In this document: piece by piece, positions 28,769 through 38,800 of the stretch | How positions within the stretch are numbered: the stretch's first letter is position 1 | Layout: each line of letters begins with the position of its first letter | Assembly (NCBI RefSeq): GCF_900182915.1 | Contig: NZ_FXUG01000011.1 | Span: 1 to 64,000 of the forward strand | Length of the DNA stretch: 64,000 nt | From: Neorhodopirellula lusitana | Lineage (GTDB): Bacteria > Planctomycetota > Planctomycetia > Pirellulales > Pirellulaceae | Direction of reading: 5' to 3' | The notes under the pieces: generated by a model | Databases searched by the model: none | What the model was told of the DNA's origin: nothing | The model's input: the letters and a program-made list of their open reading frames with translations, nothing else | Position numbers and translations under genes: made by a program

Positions 28769-30247
28769 ATGGTTTTCCATTCCTCAGCGTTCCTGGTTTT
28801 CTTCGCCGTCGTATTTTGCACCTACTGGCTTCTGTCCGGCACAGCCAGGCTGGCGCTATGCCTAGCCGCCAGCCTGTTTTTCTACGGTTGGTGGGACTAC
28901 CGATTCCTGAGCCTGATCCTGTTTTCGGTGCTGGTGGACTACATCGTCGGCCTACGCCTAGCCGCGACGACGGACCAACGACTGCGACGCGGATTGGTCG
29001 CCGTCAGCCTGGTTTCCAATCTGGGATTGCTGGCGACGTTCAAGTACTTCCACTTTTTCAGCGAGAGCCTGACGGCGGCTTGCCAGTCGATCGGATGGCA
29101 ACTCGATTGGCCCACGCTGAACATCGTGCTGCCGATCGGGATCTCGTTCTACACCTTCCAAACGCTCAGCTACACGATCGATGTGTACCGGCGACAAATC
29201 TCGCCCGAGCGAAGCTTGTTGAAGTTCGCAACCTACGTGACCTTCTTCCCGCAACTGGTCGCCGGCCCCATCGTCCGCGCAAAAGAATTCCTGCCACAAC
29301 TGCAAGTGGATCGAAAATGGTCCTACGCCAATCTCGAAGCCGGATTCGGTTTGGTGTTGCTTGGCTTCTTCAAGAAACTGGTCATCGCCGACAACATCGC
29401 GGTGCTCGTCGACCACCTGTTTGAATCACCCGAACTGTTCACTGCGGTGAACACGCTGATTGTCATCGTGCTGTACGCGTTCCAAATCTACGGCGACTTC
29501 TCCGGCTACTCGGACATCGCCATTGGCCTCGCGCTGATGATGGGTTTTGTTTTCCCGGTCAACTTTCGGTTTCCCTACTTCGCTAAATCGTTCAGCGACT
29601 TCTGGACTCGATGGCACATCACCTTGTCACAGTGGCTGCGAGACTATCTGTACATTCCACTGGGCGGTAATCGCGGGTCACGTTGGGCCACGGTTCGCAA
29701 CCTAATGACAACGATGTTGTTGGGCGGCCTATGGCACGGAGCCAATTGGACATTCCTGGCGTGGGGCGGGCTCCATGGATTGTTCTTAGTTGGACAACAC
29801 GGTCTCACCGGACGCGAAAAGAAAACCACCCCAAGCATCGATTCACCATCACCCGCAGTCGCGACGATGGAAGAGGCATCTCAACCATCGTCACCGTTCG
29901 CCATGTTACAGAACGGGCTTCAAATCGCTTTGGTGTTCGCCGCCGTTTGTTTGGCATGGGTGCTCTTCCGCGGTCAGTCCTTTGATCAATCTTGGAGGGT
30001 GCTCAGTCAGATACCGGGGCTCGATGGTTTCCATCCGTCGACGTTGCGTGATCGCATTCCGTTGGTCGAAGCGTGCATGCTGGTGACGATGTTCGTCATC
30101 GGCGAGTGGTTCTTTTTCATGAGGATCTGGCAACGAGTCGAGCACCGGTTCAGTTCGATCCGTGTGATCGGCTACGCCGGCTTGCTTTGGATGATCGCAT
30201 TGTTTGGCTCCTTCGGCAGCGATGCCTTCATTTACTTCCAGTTTTAA
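28769..30247 (+). CDS. MBOAT family O-acyltransferase (AlgI/PatA-like)
   Basis: A 492-aa polytopic membrane acyltransferase with about ten hydrophobic spans, beginning VFHSSAFLVFFAVVFCTYWLL. The MBOAT hallmarks are YTFQTLSYTIDVYR, FFPQLVAGPIVRAKEFLPQL, DFSGYSDIAIGLALMMGF, FPYFAKSFSDFWTRWHITLSQWLRDYLYIPLGGNR and LLGGLWHGANWTFLAWGGLHG with the catalytic His. It moves acyl groups, usually acetate, across the membrane to a periplasmic acceptor. The ATG at 28769 starts at the conserved first helix; 49 further upstream codons are open but unlike the family. The SGNH partner begins seven bases after its stop. Confidence 0.92.
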   Translation: MVFHSSAFLVFFAVVFCTYWLLSGTARLALCLAASLFFYGWWDYRFLSLILFSVLVDYIVGLRLAATTDQRLRRGLVAVSLVSNLGLLATFKYFHFFSESLTAACQSIGWQLDWPTLNIVLPIGISFYTFQTLSYTIDVYRRQISPERSLLKFATYVTFFPQLVAGPIVRAKEFLPQLQVDRKWSYANLEAGFGLVLLGFFKKLVIADNIAVLVDHLFESPELFTAVNTLIVIVLYAFQIYGDFSGYSDIAIGLALMMGFVFPVNFRFPYFAKSFSDFWTRWHITLSQWLRDYLYIPLGGNRGSRWATVRNLMTTMLLGGLWHGANWTFLAWGGLHGLFLVGQHGLTGREKKTTPSIDSPSPAVATMEEASQPSSPFAMLQNGLQIALVFAAVCLAWVLFRGQSFDQSWRVLSQIPGLDGFHPSTLRDRIPLVEACMLVTMFVIGEWFFFMRIWQRVEHRFSSIRVIGYAGLLWMIALFGSFGSDAFIYFQF

Positions 30248-30253
30248 GCTCGC

Positions 30254-31165
30254 ATGACCAAGCCTGGCAAAAATCGCAATTGGCTAAGAGCCCTTTCCTT
30301 GCTCGCCCTCTTTCTAGTGGGCGATCGAGTGGGCGGCTACATCATGGATCGAGCATTTCAATCAACACGTTTTCGCTTCTCACAGGTTTATTCAGGCGAC
30401 CTTCCCGCCGACTTGGTCTTCATCGGCAACTCACGTGGCGTTCACATGTTTCACCGCCCACCGCTGGAAGCCATCTCGGGACAACGAGTTGCCAACATCA
30501 GCTTCAATGGCATGCCAGCACCGATGATGCCAGTGATCTGGAACGACTATCTCGAACATCACAAAGCACCCAGCAAAGTCTTTGTGGAAGTGTCTTGCAT
30601 TGGGCGAGACAACGAACCGGGGTCGCTGGAACGCTTCGCCGTGTTGATGGCCCACTCGCCGGCAACCTGTGAACTGATGAAGCGAAGCCGAACCCAGAAA
30701 TACTGGTGGTGCCAGGTGAGCCATCTCTATCGATTCAACAGCGAACTGCATCGGCGAAGTCTGTTCTTCCTGCGCAACTCCGACCAAGACTGGATCATGG
30801 ACGGCCAAGTCCCATCCGACTGGCACGACCCCGATTTCGTCTCTCAGCATGGTCAATTCCAACGATCCCAAGATGACGTGGAAGCCATCTCCAAATTGAT
30901 CGCGATTGCCAACCAGGCCGGCGTGGAAGTGGAACTGATTCTCGCCCCTTACCTTCCAGCCTACCAAGCCCAATTGCCATCCCATGCTGAATGGCTGGCT
31001 TGGCTGGAATCCGAACTCGGCCAACCCATCCACGACTATTCATCCGCGTTGCCAGATTCAAAGTCCTTCGCCGACCCGATCCACCTGAATCCGGAAGGTG
31101 CAAAAACGTTCGCCAGCTTCTTAAACGACGAAGCCGTCCTCGCCCCAACGAAAGCGACTCCATAA
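30254..31165 (+). CDS. SGNH-like acyltransferase/esterase partner
   Basis: A 303-aa protein with an N-terminal anchor (WLRALSLLALFLVGDRVGGYI). The SGNH-type landmarks are LVFIGNSRGVHMF (block I, nucleophile-like Ser in GNSRG), NISFNGMPAPMM and FADPIHLNPEGAKTF (block V, D-x-x-H). It is six bases downstream of the MBOAT gene and certainly in one operon with it. MBOAT plus SGNH pairs acetylate alginate, cellulose or peptidoglycan, the MBOAT supplying the acyl group and the SGNH protein placing it. The acceptor here is unknown. Confidence 0.82.
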   Translation: MTKPGKNRNWLRALSLLALFLVGDRVGGYIMDRAFQSTRFRFSQVYSGDLPADLVFIGNSRGVHMFHRPPLEAISGQRVANISFNGMPAPMMPVIWNDYLEHHKAPSKVFVEVSCIGRDNEPGSLERFAVLMAHSPATCELMKRSRTQKYWWCQVSHLYRFNSELHRRSLFFLRNSDQDWIMDGQVPSDWHDPDFVSQHGQFQRSQDDVEAISKLIAIANQAGVEVELILAPYLPAYQAQLPSHAEWLAWLESELGQPIHDYSSALPDSKSFADPIHLNPEGAKTFASFLNDEAVLAPTKATP

Positions 31166-31292
31166 ACCTGCACGGGCAACAACAATCAAGTCGCTAGTTG
31201 GGGCTGACCGCGGGAGTACTCCTGCAACGGCCTCACGACGCAATCTCCTCACCGACTCTTGCAACTTGCATTGGCCGACGAAAGACTGAAGG

Positions 31293-33308
31293 CTAAAACA
31301 CGAACGTCGACTGAATCGCATCTCGCAACCGCCCACCGAGGGTTCCTCGGTCGACGTGAATGCGGACCGGGCTGACCAATCGAGCGGGCAGCACGATTGG
31401 CGAATCAATCTCCATCGTGACTTCAAAATGGGGTTCCAGTGGTGATCGCTGTTGCCCCGACGCGGGATCCCACCGCACCCATCCCGAGGCTGCCACTTCC
31501 AGCGGCAAAGCATCAACCGGGTCATCGGAAATCGACTGCACGCGTCCGTGGATCGATCCAGTTGGAAGCCCTGGATAAGCCAACACAATTCTCTGCCCAA
31601 CGGCGACGGATTCGATCCAATGCCCCGGTACGAATGCCGACACCGTTCGTTCGCGAACATCGCCAACGCTCCCGATCAGCGTTCCCACTGGAATCATGGC
31701 ATTGGCATTGGATGGCTCCAGCGGCGAGCCCGTACGCCCGAATCGGCCGGTTCGCAATTCTTCTCGAGAAGCCACCACAGGCGGCGGATCAAACAGCGTT
31801 TCATTCTCGCCCAAGCGAATGGACAAACCCGCGACGCGACGGGCCGCCGCTTGCAATTGCTTCGTGGAAACCAACAACCGCTGACGCCATACCGCCACGC
31901 TCGAAACAACCTCGGGATCACTAAGGCGAGCAATCTCACTTGCCTTTAGGGCAGCCCGGGTTTCATCCACCTGCCCCTGGGCCGCCAACTCACGCAACTC
32001 CAGACGCCAATCGCGGACATGCAACTCATCACCATCCTGCTGCACCGTGCCGGTCGCTCGAGCGTAGACCATTCGTTCCGATGCGGGCCGCACCAACGCC
32101 ATGCAACGAAAGGACTGCGGCATTGGGATCACCAGCACAAAAACGCACGCGACCGCCGCCAGCCCCATCCAGGTGGCTCCGTATCCGGATTGGTTTGGGC
32201 CTTCAGGTTGATCCGCCGACACGTCCCCCGTCGCGAACCAACGACGCAACAACAGCCACCCCAACAAACCACCAATCGGGATCGCGGCACCCCAGCCAAT
32301 CGCTTGCGAAGTGAAGCCACAAATCAACCACACAATGGCACTCCAAACGAACAAGCGGTAAAGCCCGCTCGCGATCGCATAGCAAACCAAGAAACGTCCA
32401 TTGCCTGTTGTAAAGTCTTGGGAAACGTCTCCAGAAGCTTCACGTGAACCGTCGCCCGCAACCCGGTGGCCAATCCACTCTCGCAAAGCAACGGTCGATT
32501 CTTGTGCGAGATTGGGAATTCCCACCCAGTCCGACAACATGAAGTATCCGTCATAACGCATCAACGGATTCGCATTGAACGCCAACGTGCTGACCGAAGC
32601 CACCACGACGATCATAGCAGCGACATCATGCAAACTTCCATCGCGAGTGAACGCCCACACGAACACAGCCACCGAAGCAAGCAACAGCTCGCCAATCATC
32701 CCAGCAGCTGAAACCAAGACGCGTTGTTTTCGCCTGGGCATCAACCAAGTATCACTCACATCGCAATACAAACACGGCACGCCTAACAAAAACAACACGC
32801 CCATTTCTCGACACTTACCACCGCCCAGGTGACAGGCAATCCCGTGAGCCAGTTCATGGCATACCTTCACAACAGCAATCGCGATCATGAAGGCAAACCA
32901 AGACGGTGTCACAAAGGCAAGCATTGACGACGTCGCCTGGCTGACGTCATCGACAAACCGGCCCAGATTCATCAATACAATCACCAATGCGAAAACGACT
33001 CCGGCAACTGACAGCCACTTCAACCGCTGCTGACCGACGGCATTGATCCACACCAGACAACGATCCAACAAGCCCGCCGGATCGATCCCCGGAACTCGAA
33101 TCGCCAAAGGATTCGACCACCAAGGTGGGCGCCGTTTGATAAAGCCTGGGGGTGGCGTGGGGACGTGCCTTGGCAAGTCTTTTCGAACCGCCTCAAACTC
33201 ATCTTGTTCAAAGAAGTAGAACTGATCGCTGACCGGTTCTTTCACCACCCAAACCGCGCGGTCGGCCAGCGAAATTTCACTCGTGACAAGGGAGTCCGAA
33301 GTCGACAT
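31293..33308 (-). CDS. YydH-like M50 metalloprotease fused to HlyD-like half
   Basis: A 671-aa integral membrane protein. Residues of about 10-60 (AVWVVKEPVSDQFYFFEQDEFEAV) resemble a degenerate PqqD/RRE-type module by pattern only. The membrane part has the zinc site HELAH (H151, E152, H155), then GVPCLYCDVSDTWLMPRRKQR and NANPLMRYDGYFMLSD (about 245-260), the second site-2 protease motif; VGIPNLAQES follows, as in peptide-processing YydH-like proteins. The C-terminal third (LVRPASERMVYARATGTVQQ... and SAFVPGHWIESVAVGQRIVLAYPG) is a HlyD-like beta-barrel and helix half. The start at 33308 overlaps the upstream HlyD stop as TGATG, indicating translational coupling. Likely a peptide- or lipid-related export or maturation unit; function not established. 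Confidence 0.78.
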   Translation of the reverse strand: MSTSDSLVTSEISLADRAVWVVKEPVSDQFYFFEQDEFEAVRKDLPRHVPTPPPGFIKRRPPWWSNPLAIRVPGIDPAGLLDRCLVWINAVGQQRLKWLSVAGVVFALVIVLMNLGRFVDDVSQATSSMLAFVTPSWFAFMIAIAVVKVCHELAHGIACHLGGGKCREMGVLFLLGVPCLYCDVSDTWLMPRRKQRVLVSAAGMIGELLLASVAVFVWAFTRDGSLHDVAAMIVVVASVSTLAFNANPLMRYDGYFMLSDWVGIPNLAQESTVALREWIGHRVAGDGSREASGDVSQDFTTGNGRFLVCYAIASGLYRLFVWSAIVWLICGFTSQAIGWGAAIPIGGLLGWLLLRRWFATGDVSADQPEGPNQSGYGATWMGLAAVACVFVLVIPMPQSFRCMALVRPASERMVYARATGTVQQDGDELHVRDWRLELRELAAQGQVDETRAALKASEIARLSDPEVVSSVAVWRQRLLVSTKQLQAAARRVAGLSIRLGENETLFDPPPVVASREELRTGRFGRTGSPLEPSNANAMIPVGTLIGSVGDVRERTVSAFVPGHWIESVAVGQRIVLAYPGLPTGSIHGRVQSISDDPVDALPLEVAASGWVRWDPASGQQRSPLEPHFEVTMEIDSPIVLPARLVSPVRIHVDRGTLGGRLRDAIQSTFVF

Positions 33309-34405
33309 CAAGGCGTGCCCAATACCACGGCCGCTCGACATCCAGGCTGCGCAAGACCATCGGAGTTATCAAACTCGATCCAAAAGCGCACCTCGCCCGT
33401 CACCGGATCCATCTCTGGGCTAACGAAGCGTTTGATCGCACGCCGAGACACCATGTCGGGCGTGGCTGAATTGGCGTCAGCATACTTACGTGAACGTGTG
33501 CCAGTGACTTGAATTTGAACCTCTTCGCCGGACATCAGCTTGGCCGCCAATTCCGCCGCAGCGTAGCCCTCCACTCGAAGCCGGTCCAAACCAATCACAC
33601 GAGCCAGCTCATCGCCCGGCCGCACCCATTCGCCTGGACGAACCCTCAACGAAGCAACCGTGCCCGCGATCGGCGACCGAACTTGTCGCTCATCCAAGTC
33701 CACCTCGGCAAACCTCAACCGAAGCCGCTTCAACTCGATTTCCAGCTTCTCGATCACCTGTCCCGACTTGGCCTTTTCAATTTCGATGTTCGCCGCACGC
33801 AATTGACTGGTCAAAGTGGCTCGGGTCGATGCATCCAGCTTGACGTCCAACTGAGCCATCGCCTGTTGAAACTTCGCTTCCCGAGTTTCCAACTGGCTGC
33901 GTTCGAAATCCAATCGCAATGCTTCAATTTCCGACTGCGACACCGCATCGGCAAACTTTCGCTGTGCCGCTTGCGCTCGTGTCCATTCATTCTTGGCGAC
34001 CGCCTCGGCTTTCATGGCCGCCAAAACCTTCAGCTCGTTATCAGCCTGATCTTGATGCTGATCCATGCGAACGGCATGCTCGTCCAGTCGACTCTTTTGA
34101 GTGTCCGCTGTCGCTTCAGCGGAATCGAGTGCATGCGATTGTTCGCTAAGCGTTTCGGCGATCTCGACCTCACGGCGAGCCAGCGCGAGACTGAGTTGCT
34201 GTTTCTGATCATCCAAACGCACGACCAAATCATCCGCCGCGATCACCTGCCCTTCTTCAATCGCCAACTCCGCAACGCGGCCCTCGACCACCGAAACGAT
34301 GACCGCTTCATCCACCACGGCCACATTCAAGCCATCAATCGTCGTCGCTTGCGTGTTCGTAGCCGCGCCCCAGAACAATGCGAACGTCAGTGCAAAATAC
34401 TTCAC
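33308..34405 (-). CDS. Periplasmic HlyD-type adaptor
   Basis: A 365-aa membrane-fusion protein, probably exported (MKYFALTFALFWGAATNTQA signal). It has a biotinyl-lipoyl-like half-motif (VVEGRVAELAIEEGQVIAADDLVVRLDD), a long coiled coil of about 150 residues and the returning half (RQVRSPIAGTVASLRVRPGEWVRPGDELARV). A beta-barrel then follows. Its stop overlaps the next gene, and its start overlaps the upstream gene by four bases (ATGA), so all three are one operon. Such adaptors bridge inner-membrane export machinery to outer components. Confidence 0.86.
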   Translation of the reverse strand: MKYFALTFALFWGAATNTQATTIDGLNVAVVDEAVIVSVVEGRVAELAIEEGQVIAADDLVVRLDDQKQQLSLALARREVEIAETLSEQSHALDSAEATADTQKSRLDEHAVRMDQHQDQADNELKVLAAMKAEAVAKNEWTRAQAAQRKFADAVSQSEIEALRLDFERSQLETREAKFQQAMAQLDVKLDASTRATLTSQLRAANIEIEKAKSGQVIEKLEIELKRLRLRFAEVDLDERQVRSPIAGTVASLRVRPGEWVRPGDELARVIGLDRLRVEGYAAAELAAKLMSGEEVQIQVTGTRSRKYADANSATPDMVSRRAIKRFVSPEMDPVTGEVRFWIEFDNSDGLAQPGCRAAVVLGTP

Positions 34406-35754
34406 CAGCCCAGACTCCGGATACGTTCAATCAATGGACGAAACAAAACAAAACCAAGCGATCGTTTCCCTAATTCGACATGGCCGATCACGGCCGCCCC
34501 AACCCGCAATGGGCCATTGTCAATGGAATCCAAGCCGGCCGTGACCTCGACAACACTTTCATGGTGCTTATCAACAAAAACGGTCTGACCAACACTGACC
34601 ACACGGCCAGCCAACTCGACCTCGGGAGCCGATCGCAGTCGCAGCTGAACAGCGGTAGGTTGCGAACCGCCGGGTTGAGCGGCACGCGATGAGTCCTGCT
34701 CTTCAACGAAATCGGACCCCAGGTAGGCGAACTGATCGCTAGGCAAATCGAGGTGCGCAAGAAAACCGCCGCTCGGCTGGATCACGGTCATCAACGCCTG
34801 ACTTTGCATCACCGACTTTCCAGCCCAGTCCGCTTGCGTGTCTTGCATCACAACTTGTCCATTGATCGCCGCCCGGATCGTCAGCGAACTGTAAACCTGA
34901 TCAATCAATTCGACTTGTCGCTGAAGCGAACGAACTCGTGCCTGCAAAACAGCCGAGTGCGTGCTGCCAGGATTGGGCGACCCCGATGCCTGGGGACGAG
35001 CTTGATCCACCCGCGCGGAAGCCAATTCCGTCTCCGCAGTTAACAACTCGCCATGCAAACGATCATGCTGAAGCTCAATGTCCGCTTGATCAACGATCGC
35101 CAGCACATCGCCTTCCTGAACCGCTTGGCCGTCTTGGACCTCCAGACTGGCAAGCGTGCCTGCCGTGGGTGCAAACACCACCCGCGATACCGCGGGTGCG
35201 ACGACTCCCGAGACCGGCAATCGAAATCGGACTGGAATCAGCATCGCCAGCGCACCGACGACGACAGCAACAAGCATTGGCAAGAACAATCGACGCGTCG
35301 GCTTGGTCTGGATCGCAACGGGAGTCGACGACGCGAGATAGTATCGCTCCTTCAAAAAAGCGACGCCGCAACAATCCAGGATCGAATCGAAAAACGTGTC
35401 TCGCCACTGCGAGAACTCGTCCGCAGCCTTGTGCGATACCGACAACTCCAACGACTCTCGATCGCTCAGTTTGTAGAGTCCAGCCCAACGCTCGGGCTCT
35501 TTACCGTCAGCTATTTGCAGATTCCCCGCGGCAAACAACCGCGTTCGCTGCCCCTCAACCACTCGCTCAAACGTCGTTGATGCGGGAACGATGTCGCTGA
35601 TCGCTTCCGCCGCTTGACCGAAGACGTCGGCGGCCTTGAATCGCTTCCCGTCAACACTCGCCACCAACCTATCGAGTTGTTCGATACGCTCGGCGGCAGC
35701 TTGTCGACGATCGAGCATCCGAGGCGGATCCGAGATAAGTGAAGAAGAGAGCAT
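34402..35754 (-). CDS. HlyD-type adaptor with cytoplasmic N-terminal domain
   Basis: A 450-aa protein. Residues 1-160 are soluble and GAF-like at best (AADVFGQAAEAISDIVPASTTFERVVEGQRTRLFAAG...), with DCCGVAFLKERYY at their end. One membrane span (LFLPMLVAVVVGALAMLIPV) follows, then lipoyl-like halves (APTAGTLASLEVQDGQAVQEGDVLAIVD and ...IRAAINGQVVMQDTQADWAGKSV) and a beta-barrel. Compared with standard HlyD proteins the cytoplasmic domain is an addition. First gene of the three-gene cassette, overlapping the next by ATGA; 120 bases separate it from the RND gene. Confidence 0.8.
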   Translation of the reverse strand: MLSSSLISDPPRMLDRRQAAAERIEQLDRLVASVDGKRFKAADVFGQAAEAISDIVPASTTFERVVEGQRTRLFAAGNLQIADGKEPERWAGLYKLSDRESLELSVSHKAADEFSQWRDTFFDSILDCCGVAFLKERYYLASSTPVAIQTKPTRRLFLPMLVAVVVGALAMLIPVRFRLPVSGVVAPAVSRVVFAPTAGTLASLEVQDGQAVQEGDVLAIVDQADIELQHDRLHGELLTAETELASARVDQARPQASGSPNPGSTHSAVLQARVRSLQRQVELIDQVYSSLTIRAAINGQVVMQDTQADWAGKSVMQSQALMTVIQPSGGFLAHLDLPSDQFAYLGSDFVEEQDSSRAAQPGGSQPTAVQLRLRSAPEVELAGRVVSVGQTVFVDKHHESVVEVTAGLDSIDNGPLRVGAAVIGHVELGKRSLGFVLFRPLIERIRSLGW

Positions 35755-35807
35755 TTTGGCCGAAGCTCAGACGAACACCTGATCTTCGACCATCAACAGT
35801 GTAGTCG

Positions 35808-35837
35808 CTGAACGCCAGCGTACTGAACGCCAGCGTA
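35808..35837. repeat. Two tandem 15-bp units
   Basis: CTGAACGCCAGCGTA occurs exactly twice (35808-35822 and 35823-35837) between the RND gene and the M50-HlyD cassette. Confidence 0.9.
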
Positions 35838-35874
35838 CCGCGTGGAGCCCAAACGATGACGCCCCATTGGCTGA

Positions 35875-38800
35875 CTATTCTTGCACCTCAATAAATGAGA
35901 TGTTTAAAAGCCCGAGTGCCTTTAGGTAAATCATGTACAGCACGGGAACAAGAAGCAAAACCAAGACCGTCGAAACCATCAAGCCAAACGCCAGACTGGT
36001 CGCCATCGGAATCAGCAACTGCGCCTGAAACGATGTCTCCGTCAGCAGCGGCATCAAGCCTGCAATCGTGGTCATGCTGGTCAGCATGATCGGGCGGAAA
36101 CGGCGACGGCCCGATTCCAAGATCGCTTCCACCGGTTCAACGCCGGCACGGACCCGAGAGTTAATGAAGTCAATCAGCACAATCGAATCGTTCACCACCA
36201 CCCCTGCCAAAGCCACCAAACCAAACATGCTAAACAAGGTCAGTGGGAGCCCCAAAAAGCCGTGGCCCCACACCGCCCCGATCATCCCGAACGGCACGAT
36301 GAACAGAATCAAGAGTGGTTGAGCGTAAGAGCGGAACTGCAAAACGAGCAGCACAAACATGCACAAAATCGCTACTGCGAAACCCACCATCAAGCTTCCC
36401 ACCGATTCACGACTCTGTTCCTGTTGGCCTTCCCAACGCAAAGAAACATGCGGGTACTGGGCCAGGAATTCCGGCAAGTAATCACGCTTGAGTTGACTGA
36501 TGATCAAGTCGGCATTCGCAGTCGTTTCATCCAAGTCTGCCGAAATAGTGATACTGCGTTGTTGATCGACGCGATTAATTTCCGAGAAACCTCGCTGCAA
36601 ATCAATCTCGGCAAGTTCCCCGATCGGTCGCGACATCCCGTCGCGTCCGCTCACTTTGATTTCACGGAAGTTAACCAGCGACGCTCTCTCTTCTTCCGGG
36701 TACCGCACCATCAGCTTCACTTCATGCCGACCGCGTTGCAATCGCATGACTTCGGCACCGTAATAGGTGTTACGAACCGTCTGGCCAAGATCCGTTGGCG
36801 TCACGCCGGTGGCGAGTGCTCGATCCTTGACTCGGAACTGAAACTCCCATTTCCCCGGTGTGTTGTCATCGGAGATATCAAAGACGCCTGCAAACTTTCC
36901 AACACGATCTTTCATCGTTTCGGTCGCCTCGAGCAACTCGTCGATGTGCTCCCCCGAGGCAAGCAGCTTAAACTCGATCGGTTGCCCTGCTGGGCCGACG
37001 CCGACACTGCCATAGGTGACTTTTTCCACACCGGGAATTTCGCCCGTTGCTTTTCGCCAACGGCTTAGCAATTCATCGCTGTGAACGTTACGAATCTCGG
37101 TGTCATGAAGCTCCACAAAGACTTGTCCGGCATTACTTCCGGTATTCCCTTGCCCGCCCATTGGACCTTGAGTGTTCGCAATCGCACCGACTTCACGAAA
37201 CGCCAACCGAACCGGTCCTAGATACCCACCTTGCGGCAAAGGATAAATCTGCTCGACCGAACGGTTTTCTTCAGCGGCACGCTCCATTGCGATTTCACGA
37301 CTGACCTTCGCCAAAGCTTTTTCCATTCGACGTGTGGCCGCGTCTGTCGCTCGCGAGGGCGTCCCGTTGGGGAACACAACCGTCGCTTGCAGGTAGTTGT
37401 TGTCCGACTTGGGGAACAGAATCGTCTTCACAATCCCACCGCGAACCAAACCAAACGTGCCGACCAGCATCCCAATCGCCACCGCAATGGGCAGCACTGG
37501 ATTTCGAATCCCAAAATGCAAAGTGGGAACATAAATGTGCTCAGCAAACCATTCCATCGCGTCGCTGGCGTGGCCGTTAATCCACAACAATAGCAACATG
37601 AACGGACGCAGCGGATACATCAGCATCGACGCCAGACGAAAGAACCCGGCGTGCGAGTGAGCCAAGTGACACGGCAAAACAAAGGTGCTTTCCCACAACG
37701 AGATGATCAGCATCGCAATCACCGCGAAAGGGATCACCGCCATGAACTTGCCCATCACACCCGACACGAAGAACATTGGCGAGAAAGCAATCACTGTCGT
37801 GGCAATCGATGCGGTCACACTGGGCAACACTTCCGTTGCCCCATCCACCGCCGCGTCCATTAACGTTTTGCCCATCTGCCGGTGAGCGTAAATGTTCTCA
37901 CCGATCACAATCGCGTCATCGACCACAATCCCCAAAGCGATCAGGAACGAGAACAGCGAAAGCATGTTGAGAGTCTGGTCACCGTAGGCCAAGAAAGCAC
38001 CCGCACCCAGAATCGAAATGGGGATTCCTAACGCCACCCAAAACGCAAGCCGCACTTCCAAGAAGAACGCCAAGACCAAGAACACCAACCCCAACCCTTG
38101 GGCACCGTTTCGAAGCAACAATGCCATCCGGTCGCGAACGTCAGTACTCGTATCGCCCCAGATCACGAAACGATAACCGGGCGGAAGCGTGGCTTGATCC
38201 ACATAAGCACGAACATCATCAACCAACGCCAAAAGATCTTCACTCTTGGTACGTTGCACGTTGACGATCACCGATGGCTCGCCGTTGATTTCACCAACCG
38301 AAGTGATGTCTTCAAATTCATCGCGGACCACACCCAGATCACCGACCGTCAAAACCACGCCACCGCCTTCAGTAACCAGTGGAATCTTTTCGATTTCGGG
38401 TCCGATGCGGCCTTTGTTTTTCGCGCGCAACAGGATTTCCTGGCCGCGTGATTTCAATTGACCACCGGGCAGCTCAATGTTGTGACTGCGAATCGTGGCC
38501 GCGACCTGATCCAACGTCATGCCATACGATCGCAGCGTGGCCTCTGGGATCTCGACATCAATTTGGTAAGGACGCGTCCCCATCAATTCGGCAACCGAGA
38601 CGCTGGGCAATAACAGCATTTCCGAACGAACACGCTCGGCCACTTCACGCAGCGCCAACTCACTGGCACGACTGCGATCATTCGGGCCAATCACGCCAAC
38701 GCGAATCGCCGTTTCGCGGAAAGTGATCTGTTCCACCTGCGGATCTTCGGCCAGATCCGGGAAGCTGGGAATGCGATCCACCTCTCGGTCAATCTCCGAC

